Part shown: one piece after another, positions 8,256 through 16,802 of the stretch
Layout: each line of letters begins with the position of its first letter
How positions within the stretch are numbered: position 1 is the stretch's first letter
Assembly: GCA_003222935.1 (NCBI GenBank)
Contig: QHXL01000119.1
Location: 1-23,150 of the forward strand
DNA: 23,150 nucleotides
Direction: 5' to 3'
DNA from: Acidobacteriota bacterium
Lineage (GTDB): Bacteria; Acidobacteriota; Blastocatellia; Pyrinomonadales; Pyrinomonadaceae
Program-made: the position numbers and the translations under genes
Notes under the pieces: model-generated
What the model was told of the DNA's origin: nothing
The model's database searches: none
What the model saw: only the letters and a program-made list of their open reading frames with translations

Positions 8256-9962
8256 TCACGCACCGCGTTTTTCGATCTTGGCCCAACTATCGCGCAGGCC
8301 GATGGTCCGATTGAATACCAATCCGTCCTCGGAGTTGCGGTCAACGCAATAATAACCAAGGCGCTCAAACTGATATTTCGTCCCACGCTCTGCGTCTCGC
8401 ACGCTCGGTTCTACTTTGCAATCGGCCAATACCTGTAACGAGTCAGGATTCAGATTTTCAGTAAAGTCGTGGCCTTCCTCAACTTCATTAGGATCTTCCT
8501 TAACGAAAAGGTTGTCGTACAGACGAACCTCTGCCGGTAGAGCATGGTCCGCTGAGACCCAGTGAATCGTAGACTTCACCTTTCGACCATCAGGTGTGTT
8601 ACCGCCGCGTGTAGCCGGGTCGTAAGTACAGCGGAGTTCTACGATCGTGCCGCTGCTGTCTTTAATGACCTCCCTGCAGGTGATTAAGTACGCGTAACGC
8701 AGCCGCACTTCGCGACCAGGTGAGAGGCGGTAAAACTTGCTCGGCGGGTCTTCACGAAAGTCGTCGTCTTCAATATAAATCGTCTTTGAAAAAGGAATCT
8801 TTCGGGATCCGGCGGAACTATCTTCAGGGTTGTTGATAGCATCCATTTCTTCCACCTGACCGTCGGGATAGTTTTCGATAACTACGCGTAGTGGTTTCTG
8901 CACGCACATGATGCGAGGAACAAGTCGATTCAAGTCCTGTCGCAGAAAGTATTCGAGTTGCTGTAATTGAGTAATACCATTCGTCTTGGAGACCCCAACA
9001 CTCGCGATGAAGTTGCGAATTGCCGAAGGCGTATAACCGCGGCGGCGCATGCCCGAGAGCGTTGGCATACGCGGATCATCCCAACCTTCAACAAGTCGTT
9101 CTTCAACCAGCTTCAGTAGCTTGCGTTTGCTAAGCAAAGTATGAGTCAGGGCAAGTCGGTCGAACTCGTACTGTCGCGAAGGAAAGATGCCAAGTTGCTC
9201 GATAAACCAGTTATACAAGGCGCGATTATTATCGAACTCCAGCGTACACATTGAGTGTGTCACGCGTTCGATTGAATCCGACTGACCGTGGGCATAGTCG
9301 TACATCGGGTAGATACACCACTGATTACCCGTACGATGATGGGCCAGGTGGAGAATTCGATACATGACGGGGTCGCGCAGACTAAGGTTTGGAGCGCTCA
9401 TATCGATTTTCGCACGTAAGGTTCGCGAACCGTCCGGGAACTCTCCCTGTTTCATACGCGCGAATAGATTAAGGTTCTCATCCACGGATCGGTTGCGATA
9501 AGGGCTATCCGTACCGGGCTCCGTTAACGTGCCACGATGGGCGCGAATCTCGTCGGCGTTGAGATCGCACACGTAAGCTTTTCCGTCCTTAATCAACTGA
9601 ATGGCCCATTCGTAAAGTTGTGGGAAGTAATCAGAGGCGTAAAAGAGGTTGTCCCATTGGAAGCCCAACCACTGCACGTCCTCCATAATCGCGTTAACGT
9701 ACTCCGTATCTTCTTTTGAAGGATTGGTATCGTCGAAACGCAAATTGCACTTACCGCCAAACTCGGCCGCCAGACCGAAATCGAGGCAGATGGCTTTGGC
9801 GTGGCCTATATGTAAGTAGCCGTTTGGTTCTGGAGGAAATCGCGTTTGGATACGGCCTTCATGTTTGCCACTCTTAATGTCCTCGATCATGATGTTTCGA
9901 ATAAAATTCGAAGGCCCATCATTTTGTGACGGAGTCTCAGTCGATTCAGTTTCAATGCCCAC
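8256..9962 (-). CDS. glnS: Glutaminyl-tRNA synthetase
   Basis: The 568-residue class I aminoacyl-tRNA synthetase charges tRNA-Gln with glutamine in the cytoplasm. The HIGH signature lies at residues 51-54 in [14 protein letters not shown], which is diagnostic of GlnRS. The KMSKS counterpart is LLSKRKL at 276-282, followed by [20 protein letters not shown]. The C-terminal third is the two-barrel anticodon-binding domain. The length is close to E. coli GlnRS (554). The start is GTG 9962 with GGAG eleven bases upstream; a later ATG (residue 25) would still leave the Rossmann fold intact. Its presence means direct Gln-tRNA formation, so the neighbouring GluRS is expected to discriminate against tRNA-Gln. 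It is followed by the haemoglobin gene after 37 bp and preceded by a palindromic element (10072-10168). Confidence 0.97.
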   Translation of the reverse strand: MGIETESTETPSQNDGPSNFIRNIMIEDIKSGKHEGRIQTRFPPEPNGYLHIGHAKAICLDFGLAAEFGGKCNLRFDDTNPSKEDTEYVNAIMEDVQWLGFQWDNLFYASDYFPQLYEWAIQLIKDGKAYVCDLNADEIRAHRGTLTEPGTDSPYRNRSVDENLNLFARMKQGEFPDGSRTLRAKIDMSAPNLSLRDPVMYRILHLAHHRTGNQWCIYPMYDYAHGQSDSIERVTHSMCTLEFDNNRALYNWFIEQLGIFPSRQYEFDRLALTHTLLSKRKLLKLVEERLVEGWDDPRMPTLSGMRRRGYTPSAIRNFIASVGVSKTNGITQLQQLEYFLRQDLNRLVPRIMCVQKPLRVVIENYPDGQVEEMDAINNPEDSSAGSRKIPFSKTIYIEDDDFREDPPSKFYRLSPGREVRLRYAYLITCREVIKDSSGTIVELRCTYDPATRGGNTPDGRKVKSTIHWVSADHALPAEVRLYDNLFVKEDPNEVEEGHDFTENLNPDSLQVLADCKVEPSVRDAERGTKYQFERLGYYCVDRNSEDGLVFNRTIGLRDSWAKIEKRGA

Positions 9963-10071
9963 GTTGTTGTGTTCTCCAGCTTAAGCGATACTCGAATGAT
10001 CAGTACTGGTTGTTAGTTTACAAAAGAAGATGAGCAATGTGTAATCCAGGCAAATTCAACCTAGTAGCATG

Positions 10072-10168
10072 AAGTCGGTACCGAAACGCGGTGGCGACGG
10101 GTCTGCTTGAAAATTGTTGGATCGAAGTTTTAGAACGACCCGACGCTACCGCGTTTCGGTACCGACTT
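10072..10168. repeat. 97-bp palindromic element, 32-bp arms
   Basis: Arms 10072-10103 and 10137-10168 are inverted copies with 30 of 32 positions identical. Each begins AAGTCGGTACCGAAACGCGG and ends in CGGGTC, around a 33-nt loop. The right arm lies 13 bp after the gltX stop codon, so the transcript would end in a very stable hairpin. No U-tract follows, so it is more like a REP/MITE-type element than a standard intrinsic terminator, though it may still act on transcript ends. Confidence 0.88.
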
Positions 10169-10181
10169 GATCCGCTTGATT

Positions 10182-11858
10182 TTAGGGTTCAACATGATCA
10201 GACGGGACATTGGTGAGTGCTCGCACGCGTCGTAATACTCCTTCCTCGCCGAGGTTATCGGCCACGAGAAAAAGATCGGGACTCGTTGTGAGTCCGGTGA
10301 GGGCGATCCTGATGGCGTTGCTTACGTGACCGATCGAACCGGCGAAATTCTCCGGATTCTTCTTGTATTGTCCCGCCGTGGGCGCGAAGCCATGGTCAGA
10401 GGCCAAGCTCCGGATTTGTTCGAACCAGGCCTCTTTGTCGTCCTCATGCCGATAAGAATCAGCAAAGCTTTGAGCTAATTTGACGACCATGTCGGGTTTG
10501 ACGGGAGCGAATCGTGGGTCTGTTGGATCACTGACGGGAGGAAACAGCTCCTGGAAGTACAAACCATAGCGCTCCCTGAATTCGTTCCATTTCGCCAGGT
10601 CCTTTCGTTGCACGCCAGGCTGTCGCTCATTTGCGAAGATGCGATGAACAAGCGGCAAATTTCCGGTGACAACTGTGGCCAACTCAGGATCGTTCTCCCG
10701 AGCCCAGGTAAGTAGCGCTTCCAGTGCCTCGTCGATAGGGAGTTGCGCTATAAACTCGCGGCTGATCGACTCAAGTTTCACCAGATCGAAGATGGGACCA
10801 GCTACACCACAGTCACTTAAACTGAGAGCAGCTGAAGCAGATTCTGCAAACGTCATTTCAGCGAACCGGCTGTTTGCGAGACCTCTTAAGTAATGTAGCA
10901 CTGCGCCTGAGGGATAACCGGAATCTATGTAATATGCGACATCAGCTTCGTTGTCTTTTCGCTTGCTCAACTTGCGCCGGCTGGCACCGTCAAATTTCAT
11001 CAGCGGAGCGATGTGGGCATACGGTGTCGGCGAAAAACCAAGTGCGTTGAATAGTTGCAGATGCACCGGCACTGACGAGATCCACTCCTCACCTCGAAGT
11101 ACCACATTGACTCTCATCAAGGTGTCGTCAACCACGTGAGCAAAGTGATAGGTAGGAAGTCTGGGCGTTTGATCGCTACCCTTCAACAACACGATGTCGT
11201 TCACATTGTCCTGATGCTCGATTCGTCCACGGATTAGATCGATGAATTCCACACGCCTCGGTGAACCTTGGGGCGGACCATCGGGGGAACGAAAGCGTAT
11301 CGCATAGGTCTTTCCCGCTTCGAGACGGCTCATGACTTCTGTCTGCGAAAAATGTCTGCAGCGCGCCCAGGAACCGTAGTAGCCGGTCTGAACTTTTGCC
11401 GCATTCTGCTCTTCTGTCATCTGGGCCAACTCTTCACGAGTGCAAAAACATAGATAGGCCCGGTCGGTACGCAGCAACTCGCGGGCGTAGGTGTGATAGA
11501 TCCGCTCTCGCTTCGACTGTTCGTACGGTCCCCACTTTGAATTAGAGTCGTTCTCGTCTGACTCTATACAGAAGTATTTGAAGGCGCGCGCAAACTGTTC
11601 GCGCGAACCGGGAACTTCTCGCGCCTGGTCTGTGTCTTCAATTCTAATAAAGTACGAACCACCGGAATGATGTGCGAGGTTTTTGCCAAGAGTGGCGACG
11701 TAAACACCGCCTGTATGCAAAAAACCTGTTGGGCTCGGACCAAAGCGAGTCACGATCGCACTGGGCGGAAGATTGCGCGGAGGATACAACGACTCCCAGT
11801 GGGAAGGCTCCGGGAGTTCCGCATCAAATAAACTATCAATGGCCTCAGTAGTAAGCAT
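10182..11858 (-). CDS. gltX: Glutamyl-tRNA synthetase, Clostridium-like long form
   Basis: This 558-residue class I synthetase attaches glutamate to tRNA-Glu. RFGPSPTGFLHTGGVYVA carries the HIGH motif as HTGG (48-51), and KLSKR (296-300) is the KMSKS loop. Cys137-x-Cys139 and Cys167-x-His169 match the zinc site of E. coli-type GluRS. The 35-residue lead with YPPRNLPPSAIVTRF, and the insertions giving a total above 550, are unlike the usual 470-500-residue GluRS and resemble the long form I know from Clostridia. The gene ends with a helical anticodon-binding region. The start ATG 11858 has no Shine-Dalgarno: the four bases before it abut a perfect palindrome (11863-11961). An alternative in-frame start before the HIGH motif is not apparent. 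Confidence 0.93.
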   Translation of the reverse strand: MLTTEAIDSLFDAELPEPSHWESLYPPRNLPPSAIVTRFGPSPTGFLHTGGVYVATLGKNLAHHSGGSYFIRIEDTDQAREVPGSREQFARAFKYFCIESDENDSNSKWGPYEQSKRERIYHTYARELLRTDRAYLCFCTREELAQMTEEQNAAKVQTGYYGSWARCRHFSQTEVMSRLEAGKTYAIRFRSPDGPPQGSPRRVEFIDLIRGRIEHQDNVNDIVLLKGSDQTPRLPTYHFAHVVDDTLMRVNVVLRGEEWISSVPVHLQLFNALGFSPTPYAHIAPLMKFDGASRRKLSKRKDNEADVAYYIDSGYPSGAVLHYLRGLANSRFAEMTFAESASAALSLSDCGVAGPIFDLVKLESISREFIAQLPIDEALEALLTWARENDPELATVVTGNLPLVHRIFANERQPGVQRKDLAKWNEFRERYGLYFQELFPPVSDPTDPRFAPVKPDMVVKLAQSFADSYRHEDDKEAWFEQIRSLASDHGFAPTAGQYKKNPENFAGSIGHVSNAIRIALTGLTTSPDLFLVADNLGEEGVLRRVRALTNVPSDHVEP

Positions 11859-11862
11859 AAAG

Positions 11863-11961
11863 TGTCCGACGAACTTCAGTTTGTCGTGCTTTGACTGATG
11901 TGACTCGGTTGCTTTAGAAGATCCTTAGCTTTCGGCGCGACAAACTGAAGTTCGTCGGACA
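11863..11961. repeat. 99-bp element with perfect 24-bp terminal inverted repeats
   Basis: Arms 11863-11886 and 11938-11961 are exact inverted copies (TGTCCGACGAACTTCAGTTT followed by GTCG) around a 51-nt loop. The arms are related to those at 2760-2785 and 3069-3093, so this is one family. The element fills the space between the asparaginase-like gene (stop 18 bp away) and gltX (ATG 4 bp away). In an RNA read through from upstream it would form a hairpin ending four bases before the gltX AUG and would occupy the normal Shine-Dalgarno position. Confidence 0.92.
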
Positions 11962-11979
11962 TTAAGATAAGACGGCAAT

Positions 11980-12498
11980 TTAGTCGATCCAGACAAAGCG
12001 GGAGGTTTCGCGATCCTTTCGCACCCGATCTATTGGGAAGACTTGATTGTGCATTACCAGATAAATACCCGGATCAAGTATTCGAACCGCAAAGAGGCTT
12101 TCAATAAGATTTTGGAAACCATCGCTTCCTTCAAAGCCCAGTGGGGTCATCGCGCCGGTTAGCACAACAGGAACTTTCAGTTCAGGTAGAGCCTGTTTCA
12201 GATAGAGACCGGTCTGAACCATTGTATCCGTACCGTGAGTAATCACGACTGCCGAGCCCTCACTTAACATCTGCTCGACGAGCCCAAGAATTGCACTACG
12301 GTCGGCATCAGTCATCTCCAAACTGTCTTTATTGATGAGTGGCACAACGCGGACGTCGCAGTCCGGAAGTCTCAACCTACCGAGATATCGATAGATTTGA
12401 TTATCTAAGTTTTCTACTGTGCTGGTCTGTTCAGAATAGACTTTTTCAATTGTTCCCCCCGTAGTGATCACATTGATCTTCAGCATATTCAAATTCAT
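11980..12498 (-). CDS. Single-domain asparaginase-like protein
   Basis: The protein (172 residues from ATG 12498) carries both halves of the bacterial asparaginase active site: ITTGGTIEKVYSE near the N-terminus (nucleophilic Thr) and VITHGTDTMVQTG in the middle (Thr-Asp pair), then VVLTGAMTPLGFEGSD. It ends where the first domain of full-length (about 330-residue) L-asparaginase would end, with VFPIDRVRKDRETSRFVW. Stand-alone proteins of this size and with this ending occur in many bacteria, so I regard it as complete, not truncated. Its substrate is not established; L-asparagine or another amide is likely. I prefer ATG 12498 (GAGG five bases upstream) over a TTG at 12519. It lies upstream of gltX on the same strand, with a palindrome between. 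Confidence 0.85.
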   Translation of the reverse strand: MNLNMLKINVITTGGTIEKVYSEQTSTVENLDNQIYRYLGRLRLPDCDVRVVPLINKDSLEMTDADRSAILGLVEQMLSEGSAVVITHGTDTMVQTGLYLKQALPELKVPVVLTGAMTPLGFEGSDGFQNLIESLFAVRILDPGIYLVMHNQVFPIDRVRKDRETSRFVWID

Positions 12499-12559
12499 CC
12501 TTGCCTCGCTGGAGTGCAATTGCAGCTCATCACCATCTTAACAAAACATTAGCATCCAA

Positions 12560-12931
12560 CTACTTACCTACGACGATACTAACTGAGCTTCCCTTCAGGC
12601 CGGGTGCGGAGGCGATTAGGGTGATGCGACCTTTAGCACTTGTGGCTTTGAGCATTGCGAAACAGCGCCCTTGGTAGGCGCGACGTTCGCTCGCTTGAAA
12701 CGGTTCGTGGCTGGTGTTGTTGCCGCTATCGACGGCGGCGATTACTCCTGGGCCAGTCACGGTGAAGGTAATTAAGTCGGAAGCTGTGGCGATGAGCGTG
12801 CCGTTGGCGTCGACAACCGTCGCGGTTACGTAGACGACGTCGTCCCAGGTTGGGCTAAGTGAGTTGCGATCGGGTGTGAGGATGATCTTCGCGGGTGGGC
12901 CGGCTGTGCGGAGTTCGTAGGTTGTTACCAC
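12560..12931 (-). pseudogene. Detached C-terminal domain of the GH2 beta-galactosidase
   Basis: This 123-codon frame continues the beta-galactosidase after a frameshift. It encodes VTTYELRTAGPPAKIILTPD and then an immunoglobulin-like domain (YVTATVVDANG; VTGPGVIAAVDSGNN; RCFAMLKA; SAPGLKGSSVSIVV), which is the usual last domain of this GH2 type. Joining NKAG of the upstream frame directly to VVTTYEL here restores a natural family sequence if the 44 bp at 12932-12975 are removed. The frame begins with a GTG that overlaps the stop of the upstream frame (GTGGTAA), so coupled re-initiation could still give a separate domain. Otherwise it is not translated in its proper context. Confidence 0.75.
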
Positions 12932-14970
12932 GCGAGTCCTGGTGTTACGTGGGGCACGCGGGGACGCGTGCGGTCCCCCGCCTTATTCCTACCTACCGCC
13001 TGCAATGTGCCTGGTGTGTATTGGACTTTCCAGAGGCGGGGGCTGTCGTCGGCGGGACGTGGTTGGGTGCCGATCGATACGCCGTTCAAAAACAACTCAA
13101 CTTCGTCGCAGTTGCTGTAAACCTCAATGTTCTCCTCGTGCGTATCGCGGTTGCGCGGTGTCCAATCTGAAAAGAGTACTTGCGGTCGTCGATCCGGCAC
13201 GGGTGAGTAACCGGGATCAGTTGGGGCTAAAGGTGTGGGCGCGACACGACGGGCGACGTAGAGCATCGGCTTGTCGGCCCACCACGACGCTCGTTGATAA
13301 CCAAGTGGCCGCACTGTGCCTGTACGATCTAATAGTCCAAAGTTGGAAGCGATGTTGGGCCACGCGGGTGACTCGCCGAGGTAGTCGATGCCGGCCCAGA
13401 TAAACTGACCTGCGTACTCGGGATTGTCGCGCATGGGTAACCACGCACTGCGTTCATGAGTGTTTTCAGTCCCGACTATCTTGCGAGTTGGTTTTTGTTT
13501 ATGGGCGGCGAGGATTTCGTTCTCCCGGTAGTTCTGGCCCACGACATCCAGCAGATCGGCTAGACCGTTATCGTAGTCCTTGCTTACGTTTGGTCGAAAA
13601 AGTCCTTGTGTCACTGGACGTGAATCGTCGTTCTCATGAAAGACCTTTACCAGTGAACTCAGGATAGGTTTGGCGATCTCTGGTTTGGGCGTGTCGTGAA
13701 TTTCGTTTCCGGCACTGTAGAGAATGATGCTCGGGTGATTGCGGTCTCGACGAACCGTATCTCGAGTATCAAGTAGCGACCACTCTTTGAAATACAAATG
13801 GTAGTCATACGGGTTCTTGGCGACTGTCCAGGCGTCAAACATTTCGTCCATCACCAGGAATCCCATGCGGTCGCACAAGTCGAGAAATTCCGGCGACGGA
13901 GGATTGTGTGCAGTGCGAATCGCATTGACACCCAGGCCCCTCAGTATTTCCAATCGTCGCTCCCAAACTCGCAGCGGCACCGCGGCGCCGAATGCGCTTC
14001 CGTCGTGATGTAAACACACTCCTTTGAGTTTGAAGTTTCGTCCATTGAGCCAAAAACCGGTGTTAGCGTCGAAATGGAATTCACGAATGCCAAATGTCGT
14101 GGTTTCCTCATCGAGAATTAAATTGCCTGCGAGGACACGAACGACTGCCTTATAGAGATGTGGATGGCCCTTATCCCAGAGCAACGGGTTCTGTACGACT
14201 ATCTCATCCCTAAAATCGACAGACTTTCCTGGCGCGACATTCTGAATAGTTGTTACTGGTGCTTTACGACTGCGTCCTTTTTCATCGATGAGCGTGATCT
14301 CAAGAGCGACGTCTCGGGCCACCGCTGATTGATTTACAACAGAAGTCCGGACAAGGACCACGGCTTTCTCAGCGGCCACCTGAGGAGTCGTTATGAAGGT
14401 GTCCCAATGTCCAATATGTATGGGATCCGTGACAACAAGGTTCGTATGCCTATAGATACCTGCGCCGCTATACCAACGTGAAGCGGGTTGTGCTGATGTG
14501 TCCGCGCGCACTGCGAGCACATTGTCTCCGTTAAAGTTTAGATGAGCAGTTAGTTCATAACGAAAGCTCACATAACCATAGGGACGTTTGCCGAGATGGA
14601 AGCCATTAATCCAAACGTCGCTGTTGGCCATGACACCGTCAAACTCGATGAAGACTCTTTTATCTTTCGAATCGGGCGCGAGTGCGAAGTGCTTGCGATA
14701 CCAACCAACACCGGATGGAAGAAAGCCGCCGGAACCTCGAGTCGGGTTGTCTTTGTCGAAGGGACCCTCGATGCTCCAGTCGTGTGGCACGTTGAGTTTG
14801 CGCCAGGCCGAGTCGTTGAATGACGGAGTATCTGCACCGGCAGCGTCGCGTTTAAGAAAGAGCCACCCGTTATCAAATGAAAGTGTCGTGCGAGAAGTTG
14901 CCTGCACACTGGATGGTGAGGACGAGAGTGCGATCGCGGCGATTAGACAGAGAGTGATTAGTTTCAACAT
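12925..14970 (-). CDS. Secreted GH2 beta-galactosidase, C-terminally truncated by frameshift
   Basis: The protein (681 residues from ATG 14970) has a signal peptide MLKLITLCLIAAIALSS...VQA, then the GH2 jelly-roll domain (NVPHDWSIEGPF; GGFLPSGVGWYRKHF; ASRWYSGAGIYRH), an immunoglobulin-like domain and a TIM barrel. The catalytic acid/base is Glu423 in SAGNEIHD; the likely nucleophile is Glu502 in GTENTHERSAW. A DUF4982-like domain starts near residue 595 (VLFSDWTPRNRD; VELFLNGVSIG). The frame ends after a foreign 21-residue tail created by a 44-bp insertion, and the last domain continues in another frame. All catalytic parts are present, so activity may survive. It would act on beta-galactosides in the periplasm or outside. 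A GTG at 15033 is rejected as start because it lies in a repeat (15028-15070) and leaves the signal peptide internal. Confidence 0.9.
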   Translation of the reverse strand: MLKLITLCLIAAIALSSSPSSVQATSRTTLSFDNGWLFLKRDAAGADTPSFNDSAWRKLNVPHDWSIEGPFDKDNPTRGSGGFLPSGVGWYRKHFALAPDSKDKRVFIEFDGVMANSDVWINGFHLGKRPYGYVSFRYELTAHLNFNGDNVLAVRADTSAQPASRWYSGAGIYRHTNLVVTDPIHIGHWDTFITTPQVAAEKAVVLVRTSVVNQSAVARDVALEITLIDEKGRSRKAPVTTIQNVAPGKSVDFRDEIVVQNPLLWDKGHPHLYKAVVRVLAGNLILDEETTTFGIREFHFDANTGFWLNGRNFKLKGVCLHHDGSAFGAAVPLRVWERRLEILRGLGVNAIRTAHNPPSPEFLDLCDRMGFLVMDEMFDAWTVAKNPYDYHLYFKEWSLLDTRDTVRRDRNHPSIILYSAGNEIHDTPKPEIAKPILSSLVKVFHENDDSRPVTQGLFRPNVSKDYDNGLADLLDVVGQNYRENEILAAHKQKPTRKIVGTENTHERSAWLPMRDNPEYAGQFIWAGIDYLGESPAWPNIASNFGLLDRTGTVRPLGYQRASWWADKPMLYVARRVAPTPLAPTDPGYSPVPDRRPQVLFSDWTPRNRDTHEENIEVYSNCDEVELFLNGVSIGTQPRPADDSPRLWKVQYTPGTLQAVGRNKAGDRTRPRVPHVTPGLAW
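12932..12975. repeat. 44-bp palindromic insertion in the beta-galactosidase gene
   Basis: The segment contains a hairpin on the plus strand, GGGGAC (12959-12964) with GTCCCC (12973-12978), and an internal ACGCG/CGCGT. It encodes a run (DRTRPRVPHVTPGLA on the minus strand) that does not fit the protein family. Its removal fuses NKAG to VVTTYEL in frame. The length of 44 is not a multiple of three and so shifts the frame. The exact ends are inferred from where family-like sequence resumes. Confidence 0.6.
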
Positions 14971-15027
14971 GTTAGTTTTGTTGGCGTGGATGAATTCGGG
15001 GGAATGGTAATCGAAAGTGAAAATACC

Positions 15028-15070
15028 ATCCACAGACTACGAAGGTTACACAGACTTCTTTATGAAAAAG
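15028..15070. repeat. Decayed intergenic repeat (CCACAGA...TACACAGA type)
   Basis: The stretch contains ATCCACAGACTAC, then GGTTACACAGACTTC and TTTATGAAAAAG, which I recognise as a degenerate form of a common intergenic bacterial repeat built on ATCCACAGATTACACAGA. It lies 37 bp after the stop of the ATP-grasp gene and overlaps the longest possible 5' extension of the beta-galactosidase frame. Confidence 0.4.
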
Positions 15071-15107
15071 GTGAGTCCAAACGTTCTAGGGGAAATCTTC
15101 CCGAGAG

Positions 15108-16622
15108 CTACGTAGCGCTCATTGCAGCCAGGCTCCCTCTCGCTTCCTCGTCCAAAATCGCCACTGCGCGCGAATAGATCTCCTCAGCTTCTTCATGTGA
15201 GTTGCCGACTGCTGTGAGGCCGAGGCGACCACACTCTCCTAACGCACTCATCATGTGAAGCACCACTCCCGTCTGTTTACTTTGGTCGAAGTGCAGTCCA
15301 TGTCGGACAAGGATGTCGAAGAGATCGTCCGGGGTGAACACGCGATATTGTGGCGATTCGACATGATCACTCGCTACGAAACACTTTACTTGTCCACCCG
15401 GAGCCGTGAAAACTCCAGCTTCGTAATCGTAGGTGCCGTCAGTCAAAAACTGCAGAGTGAGAAATGGATGAGTGGTGCCGCCCTTACGCAGGTTGATCTC
15501 CTCGATAGCGTAAGGAGTCCATTCGCCCGAATCGGATCGAACGACAACAAAATCGATCGCAAACCTGCCGAGTACTCCTTCAGCGGCCAGACGCCGGCCG
15601 ACCTTCATTGCTTCTATCGAAATCAAACCTGCGTATTCTGTGTTTGCGGGAAACTTGCATCCCAGGTAACTCTGTCCACTTGGGCCACCAAGGAGTTGAT
15701 CGTGAGTGGATAACAACTCTACCTTTCCTAACGGCGAGATACGCATTTGCACACTCGGACTTTTGATCTCATTGCCCAGGATTCGCTCTTCTACCACACC
15801 CTGCCGCTGGGCCAACTTCGCGACATACTCTTCAAGCTTCACGTTCTTCAATTCCAGGGACATGTTGTCGAAGCGTTCGCCGATTGTTTCGAGCTCACCC
15901 AGGGCGCCCGGCTCTTCCAGTCCGGTTAGATCGATAACGGCGTTTCCTTCGCCAGAAACACCCTCATTAAGTTTCACCATTACCTGTCGAAGCGTGGGTT
16001 TCATTTCACGCATCCGACAGATCGACTCAATCACGTCCTCCTTGCTCGAGATTCCTTCGAAACCGAGTGGAAAGTTAACACCTTCTTCGCCGAAGATCTG
16101 CCGGCAACCGCTCTTCGTGCCGAGATAAAAGAACTTTGGATCCGCTCCGTACATCGGGATATCAAGTCGCAGCGCCAGTTCTTTCTCGAGATCGGTTGTG
16201 TTGTATGTGACGAGGTGTGCGCGATCTCGATCGATGATTAGTGAGCGGATCTTTTCCAGCAACTTGGGACGCGCAAGTAGTTTCTCGCTCAGGGAAGTGA
16301 GGGATGCATCTAGTGGTGATACAAGAAATAGACGTTGACGCGCGTGACTTGGAATTACATTGGGCAGAAGATCGAGATAGTAGTCGATGACGCTCGGCAG
16401 GATCGTTTGCGAGGTTACGTAGATGAGCCGGGCACGTGGTTGACGAAGGAGCAGCAGCAAAAACAGAAATCGTTCTTCGTATGCTTGAAACTCGGAGCCG
16501 GTCGCAACCATGTCGATTGACATGGATGGAACGACTACGATCGTCTGTTCATCCTGGTTGAGCGATTCAATCGATCGCCAGAGTGGCACCAGCTTTTTCT
16601 GTAACTCATCAAATCTATCCAT
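15108..16622 (-). CDS. ATP-grasp peptide ligase, PGM1-related
   Basis: The gene encodes 504 residues without signal peptide. The N-terminal half has the conserved sequence of the PGM1-related family: VVVPSMSID (30-38), YEERFLFLLLLLRQPRARLIYVTSQ, DYYLDLLPNVIPSHARQRL and FYLGTKSGCRQIF. The ATP-grasp core follows: VMVKLNEGVSGEGNA (215-228; Lys217) and EEINLRKGGTTHP (374-386), with the Glu and Asn expected to bind Mg-ATP. PGM1 of pheganomycin biosynthesis joins a modified amino acid to a peptide by forming an acyl phosphate; here the substrate is unknown. No peptide precursor or other biosynthetic gene is adjacent. The start at ATG 16622 has GAGG nine bases upstream. The start is divergent from the DinB-like gene, with 180 bp between. 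A carboxylate-amine ligase role is well supported; a natural-product role is inference. Confidence 0.88.
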   Translation of the reverse strand: MDRFDELQKKLVPLWRSIESLNQDEQTIVVVPSMSIDMVATGSEFQAYEERFLFLLLLLRQPRARLIYVTSQTILPSVIDYYLDLLPNVIPSHARQRLFLVSPLDASLTSLSEKLLARPKLLEKIRSLIIDRDRAHLVTYNTTDLEKELALRLDIPMYGADPKFFYLGTKSGCRQIFGEEGVNFPLGFEGISSKEDVIESICRMREMKPTLRQVMVKLNEGVSGEGNAVIDLTGLEEPGALGELETIGERFDNMSLELKNVKLEEYVAKLAQRQGVVEERILGNEIKSPSVQMRISPLGKVELLSTHDQLLGGPSGQSYLGCKFPANTEYAGLISIEAMKVGRRLAAEGVLGRFAIDFVVVRSDSGEWTPYAIEEINLRKGGTTHPFLTLQFLTDGTYDYEAGVFTAPGGQVKCFVASDHVESPQYRVFTPDDLFDILVRHGLHFDQSKQTGVVLHMMSALGECGRLGLTAVGNSHEEAEEIYSRAVAILDEEARGSLAAMSAT

Positions 16623-16743
16623 CGGGTGTGGCCTCGCAGTTTGCTAAAAAAAGGCGCGCATTGTAACAGAGACAGGTGCTTTCCACTCCGCGTAGGTTCG
16701 GCCAGTTCGCGTTAACCCGGGGGTGTTGCTTGCATGGAACGGG

Positions 16744-16773
16744 TTGTGTGCCGATTAGAGGGCGACCTAACAT
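16744..16773 (+). promoter_or_regulatory. Possible sigma-70 promoter of the DinB-like gene
   Basis: TTGTGT (16744-16749) and TAACAT (16768-16773) are separated by 18 bases and lie 29 bases before the ATG at 16803. Both boxes are imperfect, so this is only a candidate. Confidence 0.25.
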
Positions 16774-16802
16774 AACCACAAAAAAATATCTGGAACAAGA
16801 TT

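Noticed and set aside
10072..10168. Classical intrinsic terminator for gltX
   Set aside because: The stem is far longer than usual and no T-run follows it on the minus strand; a repeat element is a better description, although an effect on termination is possible.
11980..12498. Asparaginase-like gene as a truncated pseudogene
   Set aside because: Full-length asparaginases are twice as long, but complete stand-alone proteins of this size with the same FDP/VRK-like ending are common in bacteria, and both active-site halves are present.
14588..15010. Plus-strand open frame of 140 codons opposite the beta-galactosidase
   Set aside because: It lies antisense to a well-supported GH2 coding region, has no family resemblance, and is explained as a shadow frame.
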